Made by a program: the position numbers and the translations under genes. Of a DNA stretch of 64,000 nt, positions 26,565 through 35,935 are shown piece after piece; the stretch's first letter is position 1, and each line of letters starts with the position of its first letter. The notes under the pieces were generated by a model. That model was not told the origin of the DNA. It made no database searches and was given only the letters and a program-made list of their open reading frames with translations. The stretch is from Gillisia mitskevichiae (GTDB lineage: Bacteria > Bacteroidota > Bacteroidia > Flavobacteriales > Flavobacteriaceae): positions 1-64,000 of the forward strand of contig NZ_RBLG01000002.1 in NCBI RefSeq assembly GCF_003634585.1, in the 5' to 3' direction.

Positions 26565-27309
26565 GGAGATTTTGAATAGATAGGGTTAAAAGTGAATATA
26601 TTTTTTGTTGTTCCTCATTCAGTAATTCTAAGTGGGAACTAATAACTTCTTGATCATTTCTTTTTGCAGGTCCAGTCTGCGACTCTAACGGACTCATTTT
26701 TGTAACTTTTGAGGCAGTTTCTAAGATCAATGGATGTAATATTTCGAAAGGCACCTGATTATCATTACATATTTTCTCTCCTTCTGTATACATGAAATTC
26801 ACAAAATTGCTTACAAATACTGCGGCAACATGAAGTGTTTTTCTTTGTTCTGAAGAGATCCCAAATACCTTTTCTGAAATTTCTGAAGCTAGCTCATTTA
26901 AAACTTTGGTGTTTTCAGCAGTATTGGCTTCAATACAAATGGGGATTTTAGAAAAATCTACTTTCTTATTTTTCGAAAATGTTTGAAGTGGATAGAACAC
27001 CCCACGATTTTTGAATTTATTGAGCACTTCAACAGAAACAGCACCAGAAGTGTGTAACACCAAGGCGTTCGTCTCATTTATTTTCTGACTTATTTCCGCA
27101 AGGATGTCATCTTTTAAAGCAAGAATATAGATATCTGCAGGCGCAATTTCATTAAGATTAGTAGTAATAGCGACTTGATCATTGAATATTTGTAAGCTTT
27201 TTGGGTCATGATTATAAACCTGAATGATCTTAAAATCACCAGAATATTTATACACCTCAAATAAATGAGTTGCTAGGTTCCCAGTTCCAAAAATTACAAT
27301 TCGCTTCAT
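26548..27309 (-). CDS. Rossmann-like / DUF2520 protein
   Basis: This 253-residue protein has an N-terminal Rossmann fold (VIFGTGNLATHLFEVY at residues 4-19) and a helical C-terminal DUF2520 domain (KTLHVAAVFVSNFVNFMYTEGEKIC, LILETASKVTKMSP and TGPAKRNDQEVISSHLELL). The layout is like pyrroline-5-carboxylate reductase and ketopantoate reductase, so an NAD(P)-dependent reductase is plausible but the substrate is unknown. It is the first gene of a block with kdsC, the UbiA-type gene and maf, in an order conserved in many Bacteroidota. Confidence 0.88.
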   Translation of the reverse strand: MKRIVIFGTGNLATHLFEVYKYSGDFKIIQVYNHDPKSLQIFNDQVAITTNLNEIAPADIYILALKDDILAEISQKINETNALVLHTSGAVSVEVLNKFKNRGVFYPLQTFSKNKKVDFSKIPICIEANTAENTKVLNELASEISEKVFGISSEQRKTLHVAAVFVSNFVNFMYTEGEKICNDNQVPFEILHPLILETASKVTKMSPLESQTGPAKRNDQEVISSHLELLNEEQQKIYSLLTLSIQNLHGKEL

Positions 27310-27401
27310 TCGGCTAAATTACCAAAAATTCTGAGTTTAAAATTAACATTTGTCCTTAGGAATTGCTTGTTTTTAAAGCGGTCTAACTGTTTAAATTTAG
27401 T

Positions 27402-27409
27402 TAAATTTG
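27402..27409 (+). promoter_or_regulatory. Candidate -7 element of ccsBA
   Basis: TAAATTTG matches TAnnTTTG, 21 bases before the ATG at 27431. The TTG at 27407, which could be read as a start codon, lies inside this element, which argues for the downstream ATG. Confidence 0.55.
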
Positions 27410-27430
27410 CATCGTTTTAAAGTACTCCAA

Positions 27431-30400
27431 ATGCAAAATAAAATAGCGACTGTTATATTCTCTACCCGAATTATGGCAGTTTTGTTCATTGTCTTCGCCA
27501 TATCAATGGCTTTAGGAACATTCATAGAAAGCTGGTACACCATAGAAACCGCCCGCGTCTTGATCTATAATACCTGGTGGTTCGAGGGTATTATGTTGTT
27601 CTTTGTTATCAATTTCTGCGGAAATATTATCCGGTATGGAATGCATAAACGTGAAAAATGGTCCTCCCTTTTAATTCACATGTCATTTATTTTAATTCTA
27701 GTTGGGGCTTTTGTAACCAGATATATTAGTTACGAAGGTATTATGCCAATTCGTGAAGGAGAAACCACCAATACATTTCTATCTGAAAGAACTTATCTAA
27801 CGGCTTATCTAGATGGAGAAATAGATGGGGAACCTAGAAGAAGAGTAGTGGAAGAAGCGGTTCTTTTAGCTCCCGAAACAGAGAATGATATCGCTATAAA
27901 TACCGATTTTAATGGTCAGAAGGTTGATATCGAGGTCATCAATTTTATTCATGGAGCAGAAGAAGGTCTAGTATTAGCAGAAAATGGTGATAATTATCTA
28001 AAAATTGTTGAAGCTGGGGATGGAGCTAGGCACGATCACTATTTAAAAGAAGGAGAAATAGCTAATATCCACAATACACTATTTACGCTGAACAAGCCTA
28101 CAGATGGTGCCATAAATATTGAAGTAAATGAAGCAGAGGGAACCTATCAATTAAGATCTCCATTTGAAGGAGATTTCATGAGAATGGCAGATCAATTTAA
28201 AGGAAAGGTTGTGGCAGATAGTACTCAAGCTTTAATGCTAAGATCTCTTTATAATGTAGGTGGAATGCAGTTTGTAATTCCTGAACCAATGGCAAGGGGG
28301 AATTACGAAATTATTCCTACGGAAGTCAAAGCTCCAACGCAACTCAATGCAGTTACTTTAAAAGTTACTTCTGGAGGAGAATCTAAAAGCATAAGTATGT
28401 TAGGGGCTAAAGGTGTTGTAAATCCACCTAAGAATTTAAAAGTTGGCGGTTTAGATATCTACCTTAATTATGGTTCTAGAGAAATGGAATTACCATTTTC
28501 TATTAAGTTGAATGATTTTATTGCCGCAAAATATCCTGGCACCGAAGATAATCCCACTCCTAGCTACGCTTCTTTTAAAAGTAAAGTAGATGTTATAGAT
28601 GATAAGGGTTCAGAACCATATGAGATTTTTATGAACCATGTACTGGATAAGGAAGGATATAGATTTTTTCAAGCCTCTTTCGATCCAGATGAAAAAGGGA
28701 CTGTGCTATCCGTAAATCATGACTTTTGGGGAACTTGGATCACTTATATTGGATATTTCTTATTGTATTTAGGTTTAATGTTGATCTTATTTGACAAAGG
28801 AAGTAGGTTCGGAAAATTGAAGGAGATGTTAGATAAAGTGAAAGAAAAGAAAGCAGCCCTTACACTAGTAGCTGCATTATTTTTGAGTTTTGGATCTGGA
28901 TTCGCACAGGATAATACACAAGAAACAGATCATGCTCATGTAACATCTAACAAGGCTAGAGTAGATTCTATGATCCAAAGTTCTGCTGTAAAAGCAGAAC
29001 ATGCAGCTAAATTTGGAAAATTGGTGATTCAGGATGCAGGTGGAAGAATGAAACCAGCGAATACTTTTTCTTCTGAATTATTGAGAAAACTTAGCAAGAA
29101 GGATTCTTACGAAGGTTTAAATGCAGATCAGATCTTAATCTCCATGACAGAGAATCCTGCACTTTGGTATAATGTTCCTTTAATATATGTAAAACCTAAT
29201 AATGATAGTATCCGGCATATTGCGGGCGTAAGCGAAGAAGAGGAATTTCTTGCTTTAACTAACTTTTTCGATGCTTCAGGGTCATACAAACTTTCACCAT
29301 ATTTAGAAGGAGCTTATAAAGCGAGTGTTCCAAATCAGTTTCAGAAGGATTTTATAGAAACAGATAGAAAAGTAAATTTACTATATAATGCTTTACAAGG
29401 TAAAGTCTTACGAATTTTCCCTATTCCAGAAGATGAAAATAATAAATGGATCTCTTTTCCGGAGGTAGCCGAATCGAAATTAACAGGAATGGATTCTGTA
29501 TATGCAAGACAGATCTTACCAATTTATATGAATGCACTTCGGGAATCTAGAGCCACTGGAGATTATACGAAGTCTGATGAGTTATTAGAAAGCATAACTG
29601 GATATCAGAAAAAGTTTGGAGCAGATGTAATGCCTTCAGAAGAAAAAATCAACGCAGAAGTACTTTATAATAAATATGATATTTTCCGCAGTTTATTTAT
29701 GTGGTATATGTTTGCAGGCTTGATAATGCTTGTTCTTGTAGTTGCCCAGATCTTTAAAGATTCTAAAATAATAAGAGTCCTGATCAAAACCAGTGCGTTT
29801 GTGATCTTGTTACTTTTTATTGTTCATACTTTAGGGTTAGCTGCTAGATGGTATATTTCTGGACATGCTCCATGGAGTGATGCTTACGAATCTATGATAT
29901 ACGTTGCTTGGGCTACGATGTTCTTTGGTCTAGCCTTCGGAAGAAAAAGCTTTTTAACCATTGCATCTACCTCTTTTGTAACGGCAATGATCTTAATGAT
30001 CGCCCACTGGAACTGGATGGATCCTGCTATAGCTAATTTACAACCTGTACTGGATTCTTATTGGTTAATGATCCATGTATCGGTTATTGTGGGGAGTTAT
30101 GGACCTTTTACCTTGGGAATGATCCTAGGAGCAGTTTCGCTTATCCTTATGATCCTTACTACGGAAAAGAATAAGGTAAAAATGAAATTAAATATTAAAG
30201 AGATCACTATAATTACTGAGATGGCTTTGACTGTTGGACTTGTAATGCTGACTATTGGAAACTTTTTAGGAGGACAATGGGCCAATGAAAGTTGGGGAAG
30301 ATATTGGGGATGGGATCCAAAAGAAACTTGGGCTCTGGTTAGTATTATGGTATACGCCTTTGTAATTCATATGCGTTTAGTACCGGGATTAAGAAGCCGA

Positions 30401-30604
30401 TGGTTCTTTAATTTAATGGCTATCATTGCTTTTGCTAGTATTATGATGACTTACTTTGGAGTGAATTTCTATTTAGCAGGTTTGCATTCATATGCGAGTG
30501 GAGATAAAGTAATCACACCAACGTTCATCTACTACGCAGTTGCGGGAGTAGCTGTTCTTGGAGCTGTTTCTTACTGGAAATATAAAAAATACTACGCTAA
30601 GTAG
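27431..30604 (+). CDS. Fused ResB/CcsA-type cytochrome c biogenesis protein
   Basis: This 1057-residue protein joins a ResB-like N-terminal part and a CcsA (system II) haem-handling domain. Hydrophobic segments lie near residues 15-35, 50-70 and 82-98, followed by a long periplasmic region that runs to about 430, one helix, then a second soluble region and, from about 755 on, some eight membrane helices. The CcsA signature is WGWDPKETWALVSIMVYA near residue 957, with HMRLVPGLRSR following. Conserved His residues in the membrane helices bind haem in this family. The ATG at 27431 is preferred over an upstream TTG. System II exports haem and ligates it to periplasmic apocytochromes c; the partner CcsX/ResA-type thioreductase is not in this window. 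Confidence 0.95.
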   Translation: MQNKIATVIFSTRIMAVLFIVFAISMALGTFIESWYTIETARVLIYNTWWFEGIMLFFVINFCGNIIRYGMHKREKWSSLLIHMSFILILVGAFVTRYISYEGIMPIREGETTNTFLSERTYLTAYLDGEIDGEPRRRVVEEAVLLAPETENDIAINTDFNGQKVDIEVINFIHGAEEGLVLAENGDNYLKIVEAGDGARHDHYLKEGEIANIHNTLFTLNKPTDGAINIEVNEAEGTYQLRSPFEGDFMRMADQFKGKVVADSTQALMLRSLYNVGGMQFVIPEPMARGNYEIIPTEVKAPTQLNAVTLKVTSGGESKSISMLGAKGVVNPPKNLKVGGLDIYLNYGSREMELPFSIKLNDFIAAKYPGTEDNPTPSYASFKSKVDVIDDKGSEPYEIFMNHVLDKEGYRFFQASFDPDEKGTVLSVNHDFWGTWITYIGYFLLYLGLMLILFDKGSRFGKLKEMLDKVKEKKAALTLVAALFLSFGSGFAQDNTQETDHAHVTSNKARVDSMIQSSAVKAEHAAKFGKLVIQDAGGRMKPANTFSSELLRKLSKKDSYEGLNADQILISMTENPALWYNVPLIYVKPNNDSIRHIAGVSEEEEFLALTNFFDASGSYKLSPYLEGAYKASVPNQFQKDFIETDRKVNLLYNALQGKVLRIFPIPEDENNKWISFPEVAESKLTGMDSVYARQILPIYMNALRESRATGDYTKSDELLESITGYQKKFGADVMPSEEKINAEVLYNKYDIFRSLFMWYMFAGLIMLVLVVAQIFKDSKIIRVLIKTSAFVILLLFIVHTLGLAARWYISGHAPWSDAYESMIYVAWATMFFGLAFGRKSFLTIASTSFVTAMILMIAHWNWMDPAIANLQPVLDSYWLMIHVSVIVGSYGPFTLGMILGAVSLILMILTTEKNKVKMKLNIKEITIITEMALTVGLVMLTIGNFLGGQWANESWGRYWGWDPKETWALVSIMVYAFVIHMRLVPGLRSRWFFNLMAIIAFASIMMTYFGVNFYLAGLHSYASGDKVITPTFIYYAVAGVAVLGAVSYWKYKKYYAK

Positions 30605-30623
30605 TTTTTAAAAATTATAACTT

Positions 30624-30660
30624 AAAAAAAGCCTGCTTCATTTAGAAGCAGGCTTTTTTT
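30624..30660 (+). terminator. Intrinsic terminator after ccsBA
   Basis: A 16-bp stem (AAAAAAAGCCTGCTTC at 30624-30639 with its complement at 30645-30660) has a five-base loop and ends in seven T, just after the ccsBA stop at 30604. Confidence 0.93.
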
Positions 30661-30689
30661 ATTTTTAATGTTTCTCGACTCATTAGAAA

Positions 30690-30946
30690 GGATAAAGTAT
30701 TAAATTGATTTGTCACACTGAGCCTGTCGAATTGTGTTCTTATATCTGAGCAGGCTTCGACAAGCTTTGCCAGACTTTTTTACTGTCATTTTGAAAGCAG
30801 AGAAGTGATTTGATTAAATTCATTTTGGATTTATTCATTGAGATCTCTCCTTCGCAGGAAGGACAAAGTATTAAATCGATTTGTCACACTGAGCCTGTCG
30901 AATTGTGTTTTATATCTGAGCAGGCTTCGACAGACTCAGCCTGACA
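30690..30946. repeat. Tandem pair of REP-like intergenic repeats, 171-bp period
   Basis: A unit beginning GGATAAAGTATTAAATTGAT at 30690 recurs as GGACAAAGTATTAAATCGAT at 30861. Both contain an imperfect palindrome, TGTCACACTGAGCCTGTCGAA ... TTCGACA, at 30711-30775 and 30882-30946. The second copy has well matched arms (TGTCACACTGAGCC with GGCTCAGTCTG on the far side), whereas the first has a degenerate right arm. The 109 bases between them (about 30777-30860) include a stretch resembling another short repeat (TCATTTTGAAAGC ... TTCGCAGGAAGG). No protein is encoded. Confidence 0.8.
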
Positions 30947-31032
30947 TTTCAGCTGATTATATTAGAGATTTAAAACGAAAAAGCCACCTCTTTCAAGGCA
31001 GCTTTTAATATTATATAAATTGAAAATAGGAA

Positions 31033-32430
31033 TTACTTCAAACCTCCTACCATATCTTCAGGTTTAACCCATTCGTCAAACTCTTCTTCTGTAACATAAC
31101 CTAAATTCACAGCTTCCTGTTTTAAGGTCGTTCCATTTGTGTGAGCAGTATTTGCGATCTCAGCAGCTTTATAATATCCGATTTTCGTGTTTAAAGCAGT
31201 AACCAACATTAAGGAATTATCTAATAATTCTTTAATTCGTTTTTTGTTAGGCTCAATACCTTTAGCACAATGCTCATCGAAAGAAGCACAAGCATCTCCA
31301 ATTAATTGAGCACTTTGTAAGAAGTTTGCGGCCATTACTGGCTTAAATACATTCAATTCAAATTGGCCCTGCATTCCACCTACGCTTATAGCAACATCGT
31401 TCCCCATAACTTGTGCACAAACCATAGTTAAGGCTTCACATTGCGTTGGATTCACTTTTCCAGGCATTATAGAAGAGCCCGGCTCATTCGCAGGAATACT
31501 TATTTCTCCAATTCCACTTCTTGGACCAGAAGAAAGCATTCTAATATCGTTTCCAATCTTATTCAATGAAACCGCTAATTGCTTTAAGGCACCATGAGAT
31601 TCAACAAAAGCGTCGTGTGCTGCAAGCGCTTCAAATTTATTAGGAGCAGAAACGAAAGGAAGACCAGTGAATTTAGCTATAAATTCAGCTACTCGTTTAG
31701 AATAGCCCTTTGGTGTATTTAATCCAGTACCCACTGCAGTTCCACCTAAAGCTAATTCAGCTAAGTGCGGAAGTGTATTTTCTAAAGCTTTAATTCCATG
31801 ATCTAGTTGCGCAACATATCCACTAAATTCCTGCCCAAGGGTTAGGGGAGTGGCATCCATAAAATGGGTACGGCCAATTTTCACTACGTCTTTAAATTCT
31901 TCTGACTTCTTTTTTAAAGTGTTTCTTAATTTTAAAATACCAGGCAAAGTAACTTCACTCACTTTTTTATAAGCAGCAATATGCATTCCAGTTGGAAACG
32001 TATCGTTAGAGGATTGTGACTTATTTACATCATCATTAGGTTGTAAAGTTTTCTCACCTTCTCCAATAATTTTTCCAGCTAATTGATGTGCGCGATTAGC
32101 AATGACCTCATTTAGGTTCATGTTACTTTGAGTACCACTTCCAGTTTGCCAGATCACCAATGGAAATTGATCATCATGCTTCCCAGCAAGGATCTCCTCA
32201 CAAACCTGTGCTATATAATCTCTTTTTTCTACAGGAAGAGCTCCAAGCTCACAGTTAGTAAATGCAGCAGCTTTTTTTAGATATGCAAAACCATATACTA
32301 TTTCTAGCGGCATACTCCCCGGTGCACCAATTTTAAAATTATTTTTAGAACGTTCTGTTTGCGCTCCCCATAATTTATCTGAAGGAACCTTAACTTCCCC
32401 CATAGTGTCTTTCTCTATTCTGTAGTCCAT
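31033..32430 (-). CDS. fumC: Fumarate hydratase, class II
   Basis: This 465-residue enzyme interconverts fumarate and L-malate in the TCA cycle. Signature stretches are [18 protein letters not shown] near residue 98, [10 protein letters not shown] near 140, [17 protein letters not shown] near 186 and the superfamily signature [13 protein letters not shown] near 316. The length matches the stable iron-independent FumC homotetramer. The gene stands alone with a -7 element upstream and a terminator downstream. Confidence 0.97.
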   Translation of the reverse strand: MDYRIEKDTMGEVKVPSDKLWGAQTERSKNNFKIGAPGSMPLEIVYGFAYLKKAAAFTNCELGALPVEKRDYIAQVCEEILAGKHDDQFPLVIWQTGSGTQSNMNLNEVIANRAHQLAGKIIGEGEKTLQPNDDVNKSQSSNDTFPTGMHIAAYKKVSEVTLPGILKLRNTLKKKSEEFKDVVKIGRTHFMDATPLTLGQEFSGYVAQLDHGIKALENTLPHLAELALGGTAVGTGLNTPKGYSKRVAEFIAKFTGLPFVSAPNKFEALAAHDAFVESHGALKQLAVSLNKIGNDIRMLSSGPRSGIGEISIPANEPGSSIMPGKVNPTQCEALTMVCAQVMGNDVAISVGGMQGQFELNVFKPVMAANFLQSAQLIGDACASFDEHCAKGIEPNKKRIKELLDNSLMLVTALNTKIGYYKAAEIANTAHTNGTTLKQEAVNLGYVTEEEFDEWVKPEDMVGGLK

Positions 32431-32450
32431 AATTTTTTTCGATTAGTTTA

Positions 32451-32458
32451 CAAATTTA
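32451..32458 (-). promoter_or_regulatory. Candidate -7 element of fumC
   Basis: The minus strand reads TAAATTTG, matching TAnnTTTG, 21 bases upstream of the fumC ATG at 32430. Confidence 0.5.
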
Positions 32459-32578
32459 CAGTTTCAAGATTTTTATCTCCTGAATTTTAATACAAATTTT
32501 TAAGTTTTTCTATTGAATATCTCTTTTACTATGTATTTAAAGATTATTTGATTTTTCTGCTAAAAAATGAAATTTTAT

Positions 32579-32610
32579 TTGGCAGAACGCATTAAGACTT
32601 ACTATCTTTG
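32579..32610 (+). promoter_or_regulatory. Complete Bacteroidota promoter for the 58-residue ORF
   Basis: TTG (32579-32581), 21 bases, then TATCTTTG (32603-32610) gives both consensus elements at the preferred spacing, 26 bases before the ATG at 32637. This strongly supports transcription of the small gene. Confidence 0.75.
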
Positions 32611-32636
32611 CTTAGATTTAAAAATCTTCAGAAAAT

Positions 32637-32813
32637 ATGTTTGAATTTGATCAGTATTTAGGCTTCTTAGCATTTCTAGTTATTTTAACCATGGGATTTT
32701 GGTTAATGATATTCTTGGTAGCAATCGTTCCTTATTGGATAGGTGGTTCTGTTACTGAACTTTTTAAAGAAATGAGAGAAAAAAGAAAAAAGGAAAAGGA
32801 GTTGAAATCTTAA
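32637..32813 (+). CDS. 58-residue membrane protein
   Basis: The ORF starts MFEFDQYLGF and continues with a hydrophobic stretch of about 25 residues (LAFLVILTMGFWLMIFLVAIVPYW split over residues 11-34), then a charged tail (ELFKEMREKRKKEKELKS). It therefore looks like a single-pass inner-membrane micro-protein with a cytoplasmic basic tail. A full promoter precedes it (32579-32610) and a terminator hairpin follows (32841-32873), so it is a stand-alone transcription unit. The function is unknown; I did not recognise a family. Confidence 0.8.
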   Translation: MFEFDQYLGFLAFLVILTMGFWLMIFLVAIVPYWIGGSVTELFKEMREKRKKEKELKS

Positions 32814-32840
32814 GAATTTCACCTCTAATTTCTTAAATAT

Positions 32841-32880
32841 AAAAAGGATACAGTAATTATTACTGTATCCTTTTTTTTGT
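32841..32880. terminator. Terminator after the 58-residue ORF
   Basis: An almost perfect palindrome, AAAAAGGATACAGTAAT paired with ATTACTGTATCCTTTTT, is followed by further T on the plus strand. It sits 28 bases after the micro-ORF stop. Confidence 0.9.
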
Positions 32881-32883
32881 TTA

Positions 32884-32920
32884 AACTAATAAAGGTTGCC
32901 ATTTGGCAACCTTATTAGTT
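32884..32920 (-). terminator. Hairpin after the outer-membrane receptor gene
   Basis: AACTAATAAAGGTTGCC pairs with GGCAACCTTATTAGTT with a single bulge and a four-base loop, 20 bases beyond the receptor stop at 32941. There is no long T-run on the minus strand, so it may act as an RNA 3' stabilising hairpin or a weak terminator. Confidence 0.7.
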
Positions 32921-32940
32921 ATAAATATATGTAACTTGTT

Positions 32941-35439
32941 TTATCCTTCAAATTCTCCACCATCTTCACCACCATTGTTATTTTCTCTTTTACGCTGCTG
33001 ATTTTTCTTTTGGTTAAATCTATATGTTAGCGATAAAGTGATTTGTCTTTGTCTCCATTGAAACTCACTTTCCTGTATAAATCTATCTGTAGTAGTTACC
33101 GAATTACGTTTTCTGGTATTTAAAAGGTCTCGAGCATTTAATGATAATGTTGCATTTTCATTAAATACTTCTTTACTTAAAGCAACATCTAGACTAAAGA
33201 TCCCTTCAGATTTTGTTTGAGAATTTTCTGAAGGTCCAAAATAGAAGGCATTTGTTTGCCAATCTATATTTGCAGGTAAAGTTACTTTAGAACTAAACCT
33301 TGTGAAAAAACTTTCGTTTTTAGATCCAAAGTCTACTCCATTAAAATCTCCCTCTTTTTTAAACTGAAAGAAATTAATGCTTCCATTCAATCTTAACCAT
33401 TTTGCTGGATTATACAAAATACCAGCTTCAGCACCAATGCGTTCGTTGGTTCCTAGGTTAATAGGAATAGTTCTAATGATCTCTATTCCATCTATAAATT
33501 CACCAGTTCCTTGTTGAACTCTCTCAAAAGCATCTGTTTCATATTGATAATATATAGAAGAAGTAAGTGTAACCTTTTTCCAACGTTTTAAGTATCCAAG
33601 ATCAAAAGCACTTGAGTAAGCTGGAGCAAGGTTTGGATTCCCTTGAAAAACGTTTGTTCTACTAGATCTAGATGGGAACGGATTAATAAACCAACCTCTT
33701 GGTCTGTTAATTCTTCTATTATAACCTAATGTTATATTCTCTGTTTCTGCTATTTCATATATTAAATTCACTGTAGGGAAAAGTCCTAAGTAATTATTAT
33801 CGAAATCTGTATCTATCGGAAACCCAAAAGATTCTTGGATCTCCTCATCACTTAATTTTGAATCGATGTTCCCCTTTAGTTGTGTATTCTCTAATCTAAG
33901 TCCAAGTAGGAATGAAAAATCTCCAAATTTAGTTCCATACTGCGTATATAAGGCATTTACATTTTCAGTATAATCAAAAATATTAGTCAGTGTATCATTA
34001 ACTAAAAGCTGAAGATTTTCTGGATCTTGTTGTCTTAAAGTATAGTTTGTAATTTCATTTTTAAAGTTACCTCGATATCCTGCTTCAAATTGTGAGTCTT
34101 CTCCAATTGGACGCACATAATCTACTTGTACTAGAAATTCATTTTGTTTTTCTAGAGAATTTATCTCTTCATCTGCAAGAAAGCCTATTTCTTGATCTGG
34201 GATGCTAAAAAGGATTTCCTCTGAAATAAATGAAGGTTGTTTTTCCTTATCATATTCATATTGAAAATCTGCAGTTAATTGATGTCCTTTTTCATCGAAT
34301 TTATTAATATAATTCAATGCAAATTGATAACTATTATCATCTTCAGATTCAATTTCTTGTCTTTCTGTCTTCACAGCTAAACCGTTATCTATAAATCTAT
34401 TGGTGACATTTTTTGAAACATCATTATTATTTCCAAGTCTATAAAAAGCACTTGCAGTAAGGGAAGACATATCTGTTAAATAATATTCAATACCAAAGTT
34501 TGTATTGAATCCTCTTCTTAATCTATCGTAATCTCTGTTTTCAATTACTCTGTCAAAAGTTCCATTAAAATAACGTGTATCAAAAAATGCATTTCCTGGA
34601 GCATTGCTATAGTTAAAGCCAGTTGTATTAAAAAGATTGAATTTTTCCTTTCTAATGTTGGCATTTACACTAATTCCGTAATTTTCTGGATCTCCAATAT
34701 TAGCAGTAAGAGAACCATTAAAGCCTAAAGTTTTTTCCTTTCTTAGTATAATATTAATGATCCCGGCAGTTCCTTCAGCATCATATCTCGCAGAAGGAGA
34801 GGTAATAACTTCTACGCGGTCTATAGCATCTGCAGGTAGTTGTCCTAATACATTGGTAGTACCAAAACCAGCCATCGCAGAAGGTTTTCCGTTAATTAAA
34901 ATTCTAACATTTTCATTTCCACGAAGACTAATAGCTCCTTCTACATCTACAGCAACAGACGGGACATTGCTTAAGGCATCACTTACAGTACCTCCTTTAG
35001 TAGTTAGGTCTTTTCCTATGTTATAGATCTTCTTATCTAATCTAACCTCTACTTGGGTTGTTTCTGCACGAACAACAACTTCATCCAAACTAGAAGAACT
35101 TATTCCTAATTTAATAGTTCCCAAATCAAGATCAGATTCTACAGTTTTATTTTTGAAACTTTGTGAAGTATAGGATATAAACTCTATCGTAATATTATAT
35201 ACTCCCGGTGGCACCTTTATGGAAAATTCTCCATTTATATCTGTCACTCCTCCATCTAAAAACTTTGGGTCATTAGGTCTAGTAATAGCAATGGTTGCAT
35301 ATTCCAGTGGAACATTCAAAGCATCATCTATAACTTTTCCTGAAATAGTAAATTGCTTAGATTGAGAATAGCCCGAGTAGGGACTGGAAATAAAAAAAAT
35401 CAGCAAAAAGCTGAAAACTAGCATTTTTTTGAAGGTCAT
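32941..35439 (-). CDS. TonB-dependent-receptor-type outer-membrane beta-barrel protein
   Basis: This 832-residue protein has a signal peptide (residues 1-25, ending YSGYSQ), then a carboxypeptidase-regulatory-like domain (FTISGKVIDDALNVPLEYATI from about 30). A plug domain starts near residue 140 (GGTVSDALSNVPSVAVD, ISLRGNENVRILINGKPSA), and a beta barrel of the OMP_b-brl family fills the rest, ending with LSLTYRFNQ. The tail QRKRENNNGGEDGGEFEG is unusually charged and glycine-rich. This subgroup is typical of Bacteroidota and not paired with a SusD protein here, so it is not a standard polysaccharide-utilisation locus; the substrate is unknown. Confidence 0.9.
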   Translation of the reverse strand: MTFKKMLVFSFLLIFFISSPYSGYSQSKQFTISGKVIDDALNVPLEYATIAITRPNDPKFLDGGVTDINGEFSIKVPPGVYNITIEFISYTSQSFKNKTVESDLDLGTIKLGISSSSLDEVVVRAETTQVEVRLDKKIYNIGKDLTTKGGTVSDALSNVPSVAVDVEGAISLRGNENVRILINGKPSAMAGFGTTNVLGQLPADAIDRVEVITSPSARYDAEGTAGIINIILRKEKTLGFNGSLTANIGDPENYGISVNANIRKEKFNLFNTTGFNYSNAPGNAFFDTRYFNGTFDRVIENRDYDRLRRGFNTNFGIEYYLTDMSSLTASAFYRLGNNNDVSKNVTNRFIDNGLAVKTERQEIESEDDNSYQFALNYINKFDEKGHQLTADFQYEYDKEKQPSFISEEILFSIPDQEIGFLADEEINSLEKQNEFLVQVDYVRPIGEDSQFEAGYRGNFKNEITNYTLRQQDPENLQLLVNDTLTNIFDYTENVNALYTQYGTKFGDFSFLLGLRLENTQLKGNIDSKLSDEEIQESFGFPIDTDFDNNYLGLFPTVNLIYEIAETENITLGYNRRINRPRGWFINPFPSRSSRTNVFQGNPNLAPAYSSAFDLGYLKRWKKVTLTSSIYYQYETDAFERVQQGTGEFIDGIEIIRTIPINLGTNERIGAEAGILYNPAKWLRLNGSINFFQFKKEGDFNGVDFGSKNESFFTRFSSKVTLPANIDWQTNAFYFGPSENSQTKSEGIFSLDVALSKEVFNENATLSLNARDLLNTRKRNSVTTTDRFIQESEFQWRQRQITLSLTYRFNQKKNQQRKRENNNGGEDGGEFEG

Positions 35440-35456
35440 AACAATATTTTATTGTT
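35440..35456. promoter_or_regulatory. Inverted repeat touching the receptor start codon
   Basis: AACAATA (35440-35446) and TATTGTT (35450-35456) form a perfect 7-bp inverted repeat with a three-base loop, directly before the receptor ATG. It could be an operator or an RNA hairpin covering the ribosome-binding region. Confidence 0.35.
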
Positions 35457-35523
35457 AGACTTAAGAAGAAAGAGAAGGTTTAATAGACTTTTGTTAAAAA
35501 TCCCTTAATTTTAATAGGAGTTT

Positions 35524-35910
35524 TTATGCATCCATTAATTGATTAGGAATTTTTTTGTTAACTCCAACATAAGCAGTGAATTGTGCACTAGTTAGGAATT
35601 TTTTTAATTTTTTATATTCTCTCTGTTGTGTAGTCTGAAGATCTCTAATTATAAATTTTTGAGATCTATTAGAGTTTATGATCTCATTTTTTAAAATAGT
35701 GAATTCTATAATTGTAGCTTCTAATTTTTTAGTCTGCTCTGGAGTAAGACCTAACTTTTCATTCCATTCTAAAGCAATTTCGGAAGCTATTTCCTTGATC
35801 TCTTTAGAGTTCTTATTATGAAGATATACTTGCGCTAATACAAAGCCTCCGACCAAAATAGTCGAAAGACCTAATAGTTGAATTCTATTTTTAACTTTCA
35901 TATTCTGCAA
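35524..35910 (-). CDS. Membrane-anchored small protein with a Spy-like LTxxQ motif
   Basis: This 128-residue protein starts with a basic segment and a hydrophobic helix (IQLLGLSTILVGGFVLAQVYL, residues 10-30), then a helical, highly charged domain. LTPEQTKKLEATIIEF near residue 55 resembles the LTxxQ motif of Spy/CpxP-like chaperones, and QREYKKLKKFLTSAQFTAY is a second helix of similar kind. It is probably anchored in the inner membrane and faces the periplasm. A second start, ATG at 35901 (MKVKNRI), is equally likely. The upstream neighbour is arsC (25 bases away); a shared transcript is possible. Confidence 0.7.
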   Translation of the reverse strand: MQNMKVKNRIQLLGLSTILVGGFVLAQVYLHNKNSKEIKEIASEIALEWNEKLGLTPEQTKKLEATIIEFTILKNEIINSNRSQKFIIRDLQTTQQREYKKLKKFLTSAQFTAYVGVNKKIPNQLMDA

Positions 35911-35935
35911 TTTAAATAATTATGTAAAATCCAAT

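Larger units (their letters stand above)
30605..31032. other. Intergenic region made of terminators and repeats
   Basis: This 428-base gap between the convergent ccsBA and fumC genes holds the ccsBA terminator (30624-30660), two REP-like repeat units (30690-30946) and a hairpin with wobble pairs on the minus strand that can end the fumC transcript (about 30979-31006). I see no other gene. Confidence 0.8.
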
